Positions 1-7,822 of a stretch of DNA of 64,000 nt are shown here, piece after piece. The position numbers and the translations under genes are program-made. The notes beneath the pieces were generated by a model that saw only the letters and a program-made list of their open reading frames with translations, was not told the DNA's origin and ran no database searches. The stretch's first letter is position 1. Each line of letters opens with the position of its first letter. Origin of the DNA: JAWMQL01 sp033283165 (lineage in GTDB: Bacteria > Pseudomonadota > Gammaproteobacteria > Pseudomonadales > Halieaceae); contig JAWMQL010000009.1 of NCBI GenBank assembly GCA_033283165.1, positions 1 to 64,000 of the forward strand. Reading direction: 5' to 3'.

Positions 1-2
1 CC

Positions 3-773
3 TACCAGGCACTGGGCTCCGCCGGCATTATCGCGGTGATTATCGCCGGTTGGACCACCTCCAATCCCACTATCTACCGGGCCGGCCTGGCCTTCCAGTC
101 CCTCAACAGCGACTGGGACCGGACCCGCGTCACCGTGGTCACCGGCATTATCACCACGGTGATCGCCTGTTTCCCCTTCGTGTTTACCCGGCTGATGGAT
201 TTCCTCGGCCTGATGGGCCTGCTGCTGGCGCCGGTGGGCGCAGTGATCGTCGCGGAACACTGGTTGTTCCCGCGGCTGGGACTACAGCGTTACTGGTCCC
301 GCTACCGTGGACAATTCACCAATCGCGCTGCCCTTGTTGCGTGGCTGGCCGGCCTGGCGGTCGCTTTCGTATCCAACCAGCTCGGTCTGCACCTGTTCTT
401 CCTGCTGGTGCCAGCATGGCTTGCCGCCGTGGTGGTGTATGTCCTGCTGGCCCGCGCCCTGGGGGCAAACGAGCCCGGGGACCAGCAGTGGCAGCTTGAA
501 CTCGGCGCCGAGGGCGAACGCAAACGGGCCGAGGAGGCGGCGCTGACTTCACTGCGAGCACAAGAGCGCCAGCTGACACTCGGATTTACGGCGCGGCTGG
601 GTCGTGCGCTGGCCTGGGGCAGCCTGCTGGTCTGCGCGCTGATGGCGCTGGCGGCGGCGCGCGGCATGGATCTGGCAACCCTGCGCAACTGGCTTATTGC
701 TCCCTCGCTGCTGTACTTCGTATCGGCCACCTACTGGATCAGTGCCAAGGAAAGACAGGCCGCCCGGCAATGA
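3..773 (+). CDS. NCS1-family nucleobase/cofactor permease, C-terminal part (5' end outside window)
   Basis: The reading frame is open from base 3, so the gene begins to the left of the window and only about 256 C-terminal residues are present. The stretch WTTSNPTIYRAGLAFQSLN is typical of cytosine/purine/allantoin (NCS1, CodB-like) inner-membrane symporters. Several hydrophobic membrane segments follow, then a soluble charged stretch (about residues 155-190 of the visible part) and a last pair of membrane helices. The stop overlaps the start of the sugar kinase gene by 4 bases (ATGA), so the two are translationally coupled. The substrate cannot be read from the sequence; the kinase partner suggests a ribosylated or sugar-like compound. 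Both genes lie on the island side of the tRNA fragment at 2294. Confidence 0.75.
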   Translation, partial: YQALGSAGIIAVIIAGWTTSNPTIYRAGLAFQSLNSDWDRTRVTVVTGIITTVIACFPFVFTRLMDFLGLMGLLLAPVGAVIVAEHWLFPRLGLQRYWSRYRGQFTNRAALVAWLAGLAVAFVSNQLGLHLFFLLVPAWLAAVVVYVLLARALGANEPGDQQWQLELGAEGERKRAEEAALTSLRAQERQLTLGFTARLGRALAWGSLLVCALMALAAARGMDLATLRNWLIAPSLLYFVSATYWISAKERQAARQ

Positions 774-2155
774 ACAGGCACTGCGCGGTCCTGGATATCG
801 GCAAAACCAACGTCAAGCTGCGGGTCGTTGACGAGCAGCTTAACCGTTGCTTCGACCGCAGTTGCCCCAACCGGGTGGTCGAGGAAGGGTTATACCCGCA
901 CCACGACATCGACGGGTTATGGACCTGGTTTTGTGCCGCCCTGGCCGAGGCCGCGAGCGAGTTTGCCATCGATGTGATCGTGGTTACGACCCATGGTGCG
1001 ACCGCTGCCCTGGTGGACGATGGCGCAGGATTGGCGCTGCCAGTGATGGATTATGAGTTTGCCGGACCTGCGCAGGAAAAGGATTACGAAGACCTTCGGC
1101 CAGCTTTCAGTGAAACCTGCTCACCGTCGCTGCCCGCGGGCCTGAACCTGGGTCGACAGCTGTTATGGCAGCGGCGGCACTGCGCACCGGGCTTCGATAA
1201 CGCGCAGCACATCCTGCCGTATCCCCAGTACTGGGCCTGGCGCCTGACCGGGGTGCCAGTCTCGGAGGTCACCTCCTGGGGTTGCCATACAGACCTTTGG
1301 GCGCCGGCCAAGGGTAATTACAGCACCCTGGTCGATAGACTGGGTATTCGCGACAGGTTGCCGCCACTGGTTTCTGCCGGAGCGCGCATCGGCACCGTGA
1401 GTGACGCTGTCGTCGAGCAGACGGGTTTGTCGCCGCACTGCGGGGTGGTGGCGGGCCTGCACGACAGCAATGCCAGCTACCTGCGCTATCTGTCGCGCGG
1501 CGAGGGTGAGCCTTTCACGGTAATTTCCACTGGGACCTGGGTGGTCAGTTTCTCTGCGAGCACGCCGCTCGAGTCACTCGACGAAAGCCGCGACATGCTT
1601 GCCAATGTCGATATCACCGGTCATCCCGTGGCTTGCGCCCGATTCATGGGGGGGCGGGAGTATGAGGTGGTTTGTCAGCGAGCGGATGGCAGTCCCACCG
1701 ACAGCTTCACTGATGGCGACCTGCAACAGGTTATTGACGATGGTGTGTTTGCGCTGCCTGACTTCAGTGAGGGGAGCGGTCCCTTTGGTGGTCGGACCCC
1801 CCTGATAGAGGGGCGTGCGCTCAATGGTGCGGCTCTGGCGAGTATCTACTGCGCCATGATGGTCGATTGTGAACTGGACCTGTTGGAGAGTAAGGGCGAC
1901 CTGATAATCGAGGGCTCGTGGCTACGCAATCCGCTTCTATGCGGAGTCCTGGCACAGTTGCGACCAGACCAACGCGTCTATATGTCTACCGACGAGACTG
2001 GCACTATCAACGGAGCAGCGCAATTGGCGTTTGAACAAGGAATCGCAATGCCAAGCCTGATCCAGGTGGGGCCAAGCACTATAGCAGGGCTGGGCCCATA
2101 TCGTGACAGGTGGCAAGATTCAATACGCGACCACATACCGAGAGCTGGTCCTTAA
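770..2155 (+). CDS. FGGY-family carbohydrate kinase
   Basis: 461 residues, normal for the FGGY family (ATP-dependent sugar kinases such as rhamnulokinase and fuculokinase). The N-terminal phosphate-binding motif is VLDIGKTNVKLRVVD (about residues 7-21); the second-domain motif ISTGTWVVSFS lies near residue 250; a glycine-containing adenosine motif is less clear near residue 400. The ATG overlaps the stop of the upstream permease, so transport and phosphorylation of one substrate is the natural reading. It resembles the rhamnulokinase/L-fuculokinase branch, but the sugar cannot be assigned. The gene ends about 140 bp before the tRNA-Arg fragment and is probably the last cargo gene of the island. 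Confidence 0.8.
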   Translation: MNRHCAVLDIGKTNVKLRVVDEQLNRCFDRSCPNRVVEEGLYPHHDIDGLWTWFCAALAEAASEFAIDVIVVTTHGATAALVDDGAGLALPVMDYEFAGPAQEKDYEDLRPAFSETCSPSLPAGLNLGRQLLWQRRHCAPGFDNAQHILPYPQYWAWRLTGVPVSEVTSWGCHTDLWAPAKGNYSTLVDRLGIRDRLPPLVSAGARIGTVSDAVVEQTGLSPHCGVVAGLHDSNASYLRYLSRGEGEPFTVISTGTWVVSFSASTPLESLDESRDMLANVDITGHPVACARFMGGREYEVVCQRADGSPTDSFTDGDLQQVIDDGVFALPDFSEGSGPFGGRTPLIEGRALNGAALASIYCAMMVDCELDLLESKGDLIIEGSWLRNPLLCGVLAQLRPDQRVYMSTDETGTINGAAQLAFEQGIAMPSLIQVGPSTIAGLGPYRDRWQDSIRDHIPRAGP

Positions 2156-2293
2156 GTCTTGGCTATTCAATTTAATAATCTGATTTTCTGGGATCGTAGA
2201 GATTCTACGAGGGCATGCGGGTTGATACGGGGGTGTTTTGAGGGCGGGCCGTATTTAAGTGATTAAATTTTAAGGGTTTAAATTTCCACTATT
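2156..2293. other. AT-rich intergenic end of the putative island
   Basis: No gene is supported here. The stretch is clearly more AT-rich than its surroundings, especially 2150-2290 with runs such as TTAATAATCTGATTTT and GATTAAATTTTAAGG. AT-rich DNA beside a tRNA 3' fragment is common at island ends. No integrase gene or terminator-like hairpin was recognised. Confidence 0.4.
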
Positions 2294-2342
2294 GTGGCTA
2301 CGAACCAGGCGGTCGCACGTTCGAATCGTGCCGGGCGCGCCA
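2294..2342 (+). tRNA. tRNA-Arg(ACG) 3' fragment, likely attR of an integrated island
   Basis: The bases from the anticodon loop to the 3' end of a tRNA are present: GGCTACGAACC (anticodon loop with ACG), T stem GCACG/CGTGC (2315-2319 and 2327-2331) enclosing loop TTCGAAT, acceptor strand CGGGCGC (2332-2338), discriminator G and encoded CCA (2340-2342). The D arm, the 5' acceptor strand and the first two bases of the anticodon stem are missing, because the upstream sequence does not pair. It therefore cannot be a working tRNA. This is the duplication that tyrosine integrases leave when they use the anticodon-to-3'-end part of a tRNA gene as attB. The original tRNA terminator follows directly. 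Confidence 0.85.
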
Positions 2343-2349
2343 TCTAAAC

Positions 2350-2384
2350 AAAAAGGCCTACCTCTTTGAGGTGGGCCTTTTTGT
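2350..2384 (+). terminator. Rho-independent terminator of the original tRNA-Arg gene
   Basis: A-run, then stem GGCCTACCTC, loop TTT(G), stem GAGGTGGGCC with one G-T wobble, then a T-run (TTTTTGTG). It sits 8 bases after the encoded CCA, as expected for a tRNA gene terminator. Confidence 0.8.
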
Positions 2385-2443
2385 GTAGCAGGAGTGCTCT
2401 GCCGAGAGATCGTCGGGGAGCACGGCTCCGCAAAGTTCGACAA

Positions 2444-2462
2444 ACTCTCCCCAAGGGAGAGT
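2444..2462. repeat. Short hairpin in the 2.39-2.59 kb intergenic region
   Basis: ACTCTCCC-CAA-GGGAGAGT forms a perfect 8-bp stem with a 3-base loop but has no T-run. It lies beyond the 3' end of the leftward gene ending at 2589 and could stabilise that transcript's end. Nothing else was recognised between 2385 and 2588. Confidence 0.35.
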
Positions 2463-2588
2463 CTGGACACCCGCAGGCCGGCGGCCGAAGAACGCGTTGG
2501 GCGAGGTGAATGGCGAACAGATCCGTGGCTTCCGGGTCGCATTCTGCGACCTTCAGGCCAGTCTACTCTTACACATGTCCCTTCCGGG

Positions 2589-3983
2589 CTACAGGTCCAG
2601 GCCAGAGTACCCCGGCTGATCAATCCAGAGTTGCCCCGCGACCGATTGACGCAAATGATCCGCCAACGACGGTGTATCCAGCGGCAGGTTCCCGCGAAGT
2701 TCCTGCACCAACTGCCAGCGCAGGTCATCCAGGGCGCCTTCATCAAAAAGACCCTGAAGCCGCTGGTGCTCCTCGTCGGCAAGACCGGGGCCGTACAGGA
2801 ACTCCCGTTGTGCGATCCCCAGTGAATTGGCGGCAACTTTCGCCAGGAAGGCAAATTGCCCGCTTTCTTTCCCTGCCACTTCGCCTTTCAGGAAGTCGCG
2901 CACGCCCTGCAGAAGTTCGGCGGGCATGGGCAGTTGCGTGCCTTCGTCCAGTTGCGCCACTTCCGGAAGTTGGTAGTCTCCCGGGATCAGCAGATTCACG
3001 CAGTCCATCTGCGCCTCGGAGGACCGACGACCGATCACCGGCCGCTCCAGGCTGGGCGTTTCACCGCTGCGCCAGGTGGCTGCCATCATCAGGGTGGTTA
3101 CCGACCACCAGAACGAACCGAAGACCTGCCAGAAGCGCAAGTCTTCCTGGCTGACAGCAATCCCGGACACCGAGCGATAGCCCTGCAACAGGTCCTCCAC
3201 CCGGCCGAAGCCGCCCACCGGTAAATCGGCCCTGCCGAAGCGCCAGGAGTTGACGCAGAGCCAGCCCAGGTCGCGAACGGGGTCGCCAATCTGGGCGAGT
3301 TCCCAGTCCAGCACCGCGCGGATGCCAGTCTCGTCGATCATGAGGTTGCCGTTGCGGAAATCGCCGTGCACCAGTGTCTGGCGTGGCGATTCGGGCAGAT
3401 GCTCAAGCAACCAACGGGCGCTGAAATCGATCATCGGTGCCGGTACCCGCAACTCGCGATAGATTTTCCAGGTGTCCTCGACCAGCGCCGCAGGGGTGAC
3501 GGTTGGCAACGCGTCCACCAGTTTGTCATGCAGCGCGATACCGTGCACTCGCGCCAGGATTTCACCGCATTGCCGGGCCAATTGCGGCCGCACCGAGGCC
3601 AGCGAATCTGAACTTACGATGCGTTGTCCCAGGGTCTCGCCCTCCAGCCATTGCATCAGGAAGCCCTCGCCGAGGCCGTCCTCTTCCTGCAGGACATGAA
3701 TCACTTCAGGCACTGGAATGCCAGCCTGCCTGGCTGTCTGCAGCAGCAGCGCCTCTGTATTCAGGCCGACCTGCCCGGGAGCGGTCTCGCCCTGGGCGCC
3801 GGGTTGAGCTCTGCGCAGGGCGAACTGGCTTGAACCGGCCTCGGACTCCACCAGGATGCGGAAGGTCTGCTGGCTGGCGCCTGCGGTCAACTGTTCGTAC
3901 TCGGCGATTTTCTGGTGGCCGTCGAACTGGCCTGCCAGTAGCCGTTCCAATGCGTCCAGCAAGGATGAGTCCGCCGGCATCAA
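2589..3983 (-). CDS. Phosphotransferase-family protein (APH fold) fused to a DUF6285-like domain
   Basis: 464 residues. Residues about 25-290 are an aminoglycoside-phosphotransferase/choline-kinase-type domain: the catalytic loop HGDFRNGN is at 206-213 (Asp208) and the metal-binding DWE at 226-228. This branch is close to the kinase part of animal ACAD10/11, which acts on hydroxyacyl-CoA. Residues about 355-464 (ELLQGVRDFLKGEV, FAFLAKVAANSLGIAQRE, ending WIDQPGYSGL) look like DUF6285, which in many bacteria is a separate small gene beside APH and acyl-CoA dehydrogenase genes. The start overlaps the stop of the acyl-CoA dehydrogenase by 4 bases. Family knowledge and the coupling suggest phosphorylation of hydroxyacyl-CoA intermediates, not antibiotic resistance. 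Confidence 0.8.
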   Translation of the reverse strand: MMPADSSLLDALERLLAGQFDGHQKIAEYEQLTAGASQQTFRILVESEAGSSQFALRRAQPGAQGETAPGQVGLNTEALLLQTARQAGIPVPEVIHVLQEEDGLGEGFLMQWLEGETLGQRIVSSDSLASVRPQLARQCGEILARVHGIALHDKLVDALPTVTPAALVEDTWKIYRELRVPAPMIDFSARWLLEHLPESPRQTLVHGDFRNGNLMIDETGIRAVLDWELAQIGDPVRDLGWLCVNSWRFGRADLPVGGFGRVEDLLQGYRSVSGIAVSQEDLRFWQVFGSFWWSVTTLMMAATWRSGETPSLERPVIGRRSSEAQMDCVNLLIPGDYQLPEVAQLDEGTQLPMPAELLQGVRDFLKGEVAGKESGQFAFLAKVAANSLGIAQREFLYGPGLADEEHQRLQGLFDEGALDDLRWQLVQELRGNLPLDTPSLADHLRQSVAGQLWIDQPGYSGLDL

Positions 3984-5245
3984 CTCACACCTTTCGGTTT
4001 CTGCTGCTTCATATAGCCGAACAGGTAACCGGCAACCCGGCGCATCTGGATTTCGTCGGCCCCTTCCGTGATGCGGTAGCGGCGGTGGTGGCGGTAGATA
4101 TGCTCAAAGGGCTTGTAGCGCGAATAACCCATGCCGCCGTGGAATTGCATCGCCGTATCGGCCGCCTCGCAGCAGAGTCGATTGGCCTGGTAGTTACAGA
4201 TGGAGACCTTGTCGGAGACCGAGAAGGCGCCGTCGCGGTCCATCAGCCAGGCGGTCTTGTGGATCAGTGCCCGCAGCATCTCGCAGCGCGCTTGCAACTC
4301 CACCAGGGGAAACTGGATGCCCTGGTTACTGGCGAGGGGCTTGCCGAAGGGTTTGCGCTCCTTCGCGTGTTGCACCGTTTCATTGACGCAGTACTGCGCA
4401 GCCCCAAGGCTGGAGGCGGCCTGGCGGATGCGGTTCTCGTTAAAGAAATGCTGAACTACCTGCAGGCCGCGGCCCTCGCCACCGAATATCGCGGAATCGG
4501 GCACCCGGACATCCATAAAGCTGACGCGGGCGTGGTCTGAGGGCATATTGAAGGTCCACAGGTAGTCTTCGACCTTGACCCCCGGCGTATCCATGGGCAC
4601 CAGAAACGCTGTAATGCCGCCACCATCACCCGGGGAGCCGGAGGTGCGCGCCATGACCATATCGGCGTTGGCGACGTGTACGCCGGTGTTCCAGGTTTTC
4701 TCACCGTTGATGACCCAGTGATCACCATCCCTTACTCCCACGGTCTCCATCCAGGTGGCATCGGAGCCGTGCTCGGGCTCGGTAATGCCGAAAGCGAAAC
4801 TCTGGGTGGCATTTTTCAGGCCCTCCACCCACTCGGCCTTCTGCTCCGCGGTGCCGTATTCCAGCATCAGCAGCAGCCCGATGTTGTTGCCGACTATCGA
4901 GTGCTCGTTCTGAAGATCGTTGTGCAGGCCCAGTCCTTTCGCGGCGAGGTGTTCGCGGATAATAGCCATGCCCAGGTTGCTGCCGTTGCGGCCGCCGAAT
5001 TCTTCCGGGAAGGGATAGCTGTAAAGGCCGGCCGCGATCGCCAGGCCCCTGGCCTTGGCGAGCAGTGCTTCCCACTCGGCATTGGGCAGGCCGCCGCGCT
5101 CCCAGTCCGTACGCGCGTCCTCGCGGCGGTAGTCGAAGAAGCGGATATTGTCCTCTGCTGCTTCCAGTGGCTTTATTTTCGCCTCTATGAAGTTATCAAT
5201 TTCCTCGAGGAATTCGCTGACATCTTCTGGAATGTCAAAGTTCAA
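3980..5245 (-). CDS. Acyl-CoA dehydrogenase
   Basis: Cytosolic FAD enzyme catalysing alpha,beta-dehydrogenation of an acyl-CoA. FAD and substrate motifs are visible: FGITEPEHGSDAT, VINGEKTWNTG, and near the C-terminus RITEGADEIQMRRVAGY, whose Glu is at the catalytic-base position. No ATG is available near the N-terminus. I chose TTG at 5245 (protein begins LNFDIPEDV) because AAAGGAT lies 8 bases upstream; another TTG at 5293 adds 16 residues but has no clear ribosome site. The length (421 aa) fits the family. It is coupled to the APH-DUF6285 gene downstream, an ACAD10/11-like pairing split over two genes. Confidence 0.85.
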   Translation of the reverse strand: MNFDIPEDVSEFLEEIDNFIEAKIKPLEAAEDNIRFFDYRREDARTDWERGGLPNAEWEALLAKARGLAIAAGLYSYPFPEEFGGRNGSNLGMAIIREHLAAKGLGLHNDLQNEHSIVGNNIGLLLMLEYGTAEQKAEWVEGLKNATQSFAFGITEPEHGSDATWMETVGVRDGDHWVINGEKTWNTGVHVANADMVMARTSGSPGDGGGITAFLVPMDTPGVKVEDYLWTFNMPSDHARVSFMDVRVPDSAIFGGEGRGLQVVQHFFNENRIRQAASSLGAAQYCVNETVQHAKERKPFGKPLASNQGIQFPLVELQARCEMLRALIHKTAWLMDRDGAFSVSDKVSICNYQANRLCCEAADTAMQFHGGMGYSRYKPFEHIYRHHRRYRITEGADEIQMRRVAGYLFGYMKQQKPKGVS

Positions 5246-5331
5246 GGTTCTGTATCCTTTTGGATAGTCCAGTAAGGTAAAAAAGAGTGGCAATAGGCGT
5301 CGCAGTGGCCGGGGCGGCGTCGAGGCTGCCC

Positions 5332-6333
5332 CTAGTCAAAGGAAAATACCGCGGGTGTAAAGGCCTGGAAGGTGCGCATCTGGGATTCGGCGCTGGCCGC
5401 CAGCGGGGCAATGATATGGGTATGGACGCCCCCGGCGGCGTCCTGCCGGATGCGCTCCCGAACCTCGCTCTCGCTGCCGATGATGGCAATCTCGTCCACC
5501 AGGGTATCGGTCATGGCCGCTGCGGTCTTCTCCCGGTTTTTCTCGGCCCAGCCCTCGCGAATCGCCGCCGCGGCGTCTTCGTGGCCGGCCCAGGCCAGGA
5601 ACGCGTTATACACCGGTGTCGCATAATAGGGGCCGAAAGCCGTGCGGAATGCCTCGCGACCCGCGGCCTTGTCGTCAGTGACCAGCACCATGGCGCGGTT
5701 GACGATCTCCACGTCCCGCCAGTCTTTGCCAGCGCGTTCGGCACCTGTCCTGACATGTGCCATCATCCTGGGCAGGGCACCCCGGGGCCAGAGGTTGAAG
5801 ATCACCCCGTCGCCCACTTCCGCAGCGGTCTCGATCATCTTCGACCGCAGTGCGGCAAGAAAAATGGGCGGGGGGTGTTCACAGGGCGCTTGCCGATAGC
5901 CCTTGCTCGAAAGCGTCTCCAGTTCGAAATCCGTTTTGGCCCCGGTGAGTATCGAGCGCACGATGGTGGCCGTTTCCCGCACGCGGGTGCGCGGCCTGTC
6001 CAGCGGGATTCCGTGCCACAGCTCCATGATGGTCTGGCTTGAAGAACCGAGCCCGAGGACAAAGCGGCCGGGCAGAACCTGGCTGATCGCGTCGGCCGTC
6101 GCCGCCAGTACCGCCGGCGTGCGTGTGTACACCGGGGTGACTGCGACGCCGATGCGCATTTTCCGCGTGTGATGGGCCAGTGCCGCGATCGAGGTCAGGG
6201 TGTCCGGCGCACCCGCGTCGGCGAACCAGCCGTCAGAAATACCCTGGTCTTCCGCCCAACGTATCAGTTCCGCAGTCTGGGCCAGTCGCGGCCCGGCCGG
6301 AAGGGTTATCGCGATGCGTTTTTCATGCGTCAT
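5332..6333 (-). CDS. LLM-class (luciferase-like) flavin- or F420-dependent oxidoreductase
   Basis: 333 residues with the TIM-barrel pattern of the bacterial luciferase superfamily: N-terminal beta strand IAITLPAG, IGVAVTPVYTRTPAVLA (about 80-96), and PGRFVLGLGSSSQ (about 108-120), which contributes to the flavin/F420 phosphate site. The C-terminal part has IIGSESEVRERIRQ, common in F420-type members. The substrate is unknown. It lies on the same strand about 90 bp upstream of the acyl-CoA dehydrogenase and may be co-transcribed. It is one of four LLM genes in the window. Confidence 0.75.
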   Translation of the reverse strand: MTHEKRIAITLPAGPRLAQTAELIRWAEDQGISDGWFADAGAPDTLTSIAALAHHTRKMRIGVAVTPVYTRTPAVLAATADAISQVLPGRFVLGLGSSSQTIMELWHGIPLDRPRTRVRETATIVRSILTGAKTDFELETLSSKGYRQAPCEHPPPIFLAALRSKMIETAAEVGDGVIFNLWPRGALPRMMAHVRTGAERAGKDWRDVEIVNRAMVLVTDDKAAGREAFRTAFGPYYATPVYNAFLAWAGHEDAAAAIREGWAEKNREKTAAAMTDTLVDEIAIIGSESEVRERIRQDAAGGVHTHIIAPLAASAESQMRTFQAFTPAVFSFD

Positions 6334-6528
6334 GTCGGGGAATCCTCGATAGCGCGTAATGCGGATATTACAGGAAGTCAGTCAGTAAAACGTCGGAGGT
6401 TCCTCAAAATAGTTACCGTCACCGACCGCATATTCGCGATCACTCGATCTTCGCCAGGCGGCCCATTTCGATCAAAGCCAGGATATGGTTGCAGCGGAGC
6501 TGGTTTTGCGCAACTGTATACCGTGCAT

Positions 6529-7767
6529 ATGAAAACATACGACGTCATTGTAGTCGGTGCAGGCATCATCGGACTGTCTATCGCCTGGCAGTTGGCGCGC
6601 CGCTCCAACCTGTCTGTTCTCGTGCTGGACAAGGGAACCGGGCTCGGAGAGGGTTCCACTGGGGCATCTTCAGCTGTGTGCCGGCATCGCTATACCCTGG
6701 ATTGCATGGTCGAGCTTGCTTGCGACGGGATCGCTGCCTATCGCGATTGGCACAACTTTACCGGACTGGCCTCGCCACGCGCAGTTTTTCATGCAGACAG
6801 CGTATTGTGGTTGGCGGGCCAGGACCCGGACTGGGCAGCCCGCGAGCGTGCTCGTATGAAGACCTTTGGCGTTCGCTGCGAAACGCTTGATGACCTTGCG
6901 CTGGTCGAGCGTTTTCCCGCAGTCAACCCCTGCGTGCTCTGTCCTGACCTGGAAACCGGTGAGGACCATGATTGCCGTGGGGGTGGCAATCACCTGCTGG
7001 AGCTGGATGGCGGTTACGTCGACCCGGTGCTCGCTGCGGAAGACCTGCGCGAGGCGTGTGCAGGTGCCGGCACGGAGATACGAATGCGTTCCACGGTGAG
7101 TGGTATTGATACCCGCGGCGGGCGGGTGCAAGGTGTCTCCCTGCGGGGTGGAGAGCTGATTGCGGCCCCTGTCGTGGTCAATGCGACCGGACCCTGGTGC
7201 CCGGCGTTGTATGAGTCCGCAGGCCTGAAACTCGTCTGGGATCTTGCGCCTGTCCGTATCCAGGTCGTCTATCTGGATCGACCGGCGACGGTGGAAGGGC
7301 ATATACCGGTGACTGCCGATATGGGCAGTGGTATTTACTTTCGTACCCAGAACAGGGGGCAGCAGTTGCTGGTCGGTTCAGTACTGGAAGAGGACGAGCG
7401 AGAGGAGGTGTCCGATCCGGACAATTTCCTGCGAGAGGTAGACAGCGAATTTGAACTGAAGAAGCTGCATTTGCTGGCGCACCGTCTCCCCGGGCTCGCT
7501 GGTCACGGCAAGGCGCGAGGCTACTGCGGGCTATACACGGTCAACCGGAACGACGTGCACCCCATTCTCGGCGAATCGGCAGTGCCCGGATTCTGGGTGG
7601 CCAACGGGTTTAGCGGCCATGGCTTCAAACTGGCGCCGGCGATAGGTTCCCTGATGGCGCAGGCCATCTCTGGAGACAGCCTCGAAGATGACAGTACCGT
7701 ACCCCTGGCTACGTTTGGCATTGACCGTAAACCCCTTCAACTGCCATCTTTCAACGTGCTCGCGTAG
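6529..7767 (+). CDS. FAD-dependent oxidoreductase of the DAO / sarcosine-oxidase-beta type
   Basis: 412 residues. The Rossmann motif VIVVGAGIIGLSIAWQLAR is at the N-terminus, and the C-terminus has CGLYTVNRNDVHPILGE and VANGFSGHGFKLAPAIG, characteristic of sarcosine/glycine oxidase-like enzymes that oxidise secondary or D-amines. I start at ATG 6529 (MKTYDVIV). The frame is open 360 bases further upstream, but that part lacks any conserved domain and overlaps the divergent LLM gene. A second DAO-family gene follows 55 bp downstream on the same strand, suggesting a joint amine or D-amino-acid oxidation operon. Confidence 0.8.
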   Translation: MKTYDVIVVGAGIIGLSIAWQLARRSNLSVLVLDKGTGLGEGSTGASSAVCRHRYTLDCMVELACDGIAAYRDWHNFTGLASPRAVFHADSVLWLAGQDPDWAARERARMKTFGVRCETLDDLALVERFPAVNPCVLCPDLETGEDHDCRGGGNHLLELDGGYVDPVLAAEDLREACAGAGTEIRMRSTVSGIDTRGGRVQGVSLRGGELIAAPVVVNATGPWCPALYESAGLKLVWDLAPVRIQVVYLDRPATVEGHIPVTADMGSGIYFRTQNRGQQLLVGSVLEEDEREEVSDPDNFLREVDSEFELKKLHLLAHRLPGLAGHGKARGYCGLYTVNRNDVHPILGESAVPGFWVANGFSGHGFKLAPAIGSLMAQAISGDSLEDDSTVPLATFGIDRKPLQLPSFNVLA

Positions 7768-7822
7768 CGCTTCTCGGTGACGACGGGCCTGTGGAAGACT
7801 CTCCAAACAATAACGAGCAAGC

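Noticed and set aside
2270..2854. A 194-codon leftward frame across the tRNA fragment
   Set aside because: Its end (GTIRTCDRLVRSH) is the typical false translation of an antisense tRNA, and the rest overlaps the APH gene in another frame.
6169..6528. A 120-codon upstream extension of the FAD oxidoreductase at 6529
   Set aside because: Overlaps the start of the LLM gene on the other strand; residues before MKTYDVIVVGAG show no conservation, and the flavin motif belongs at the N-terminus.
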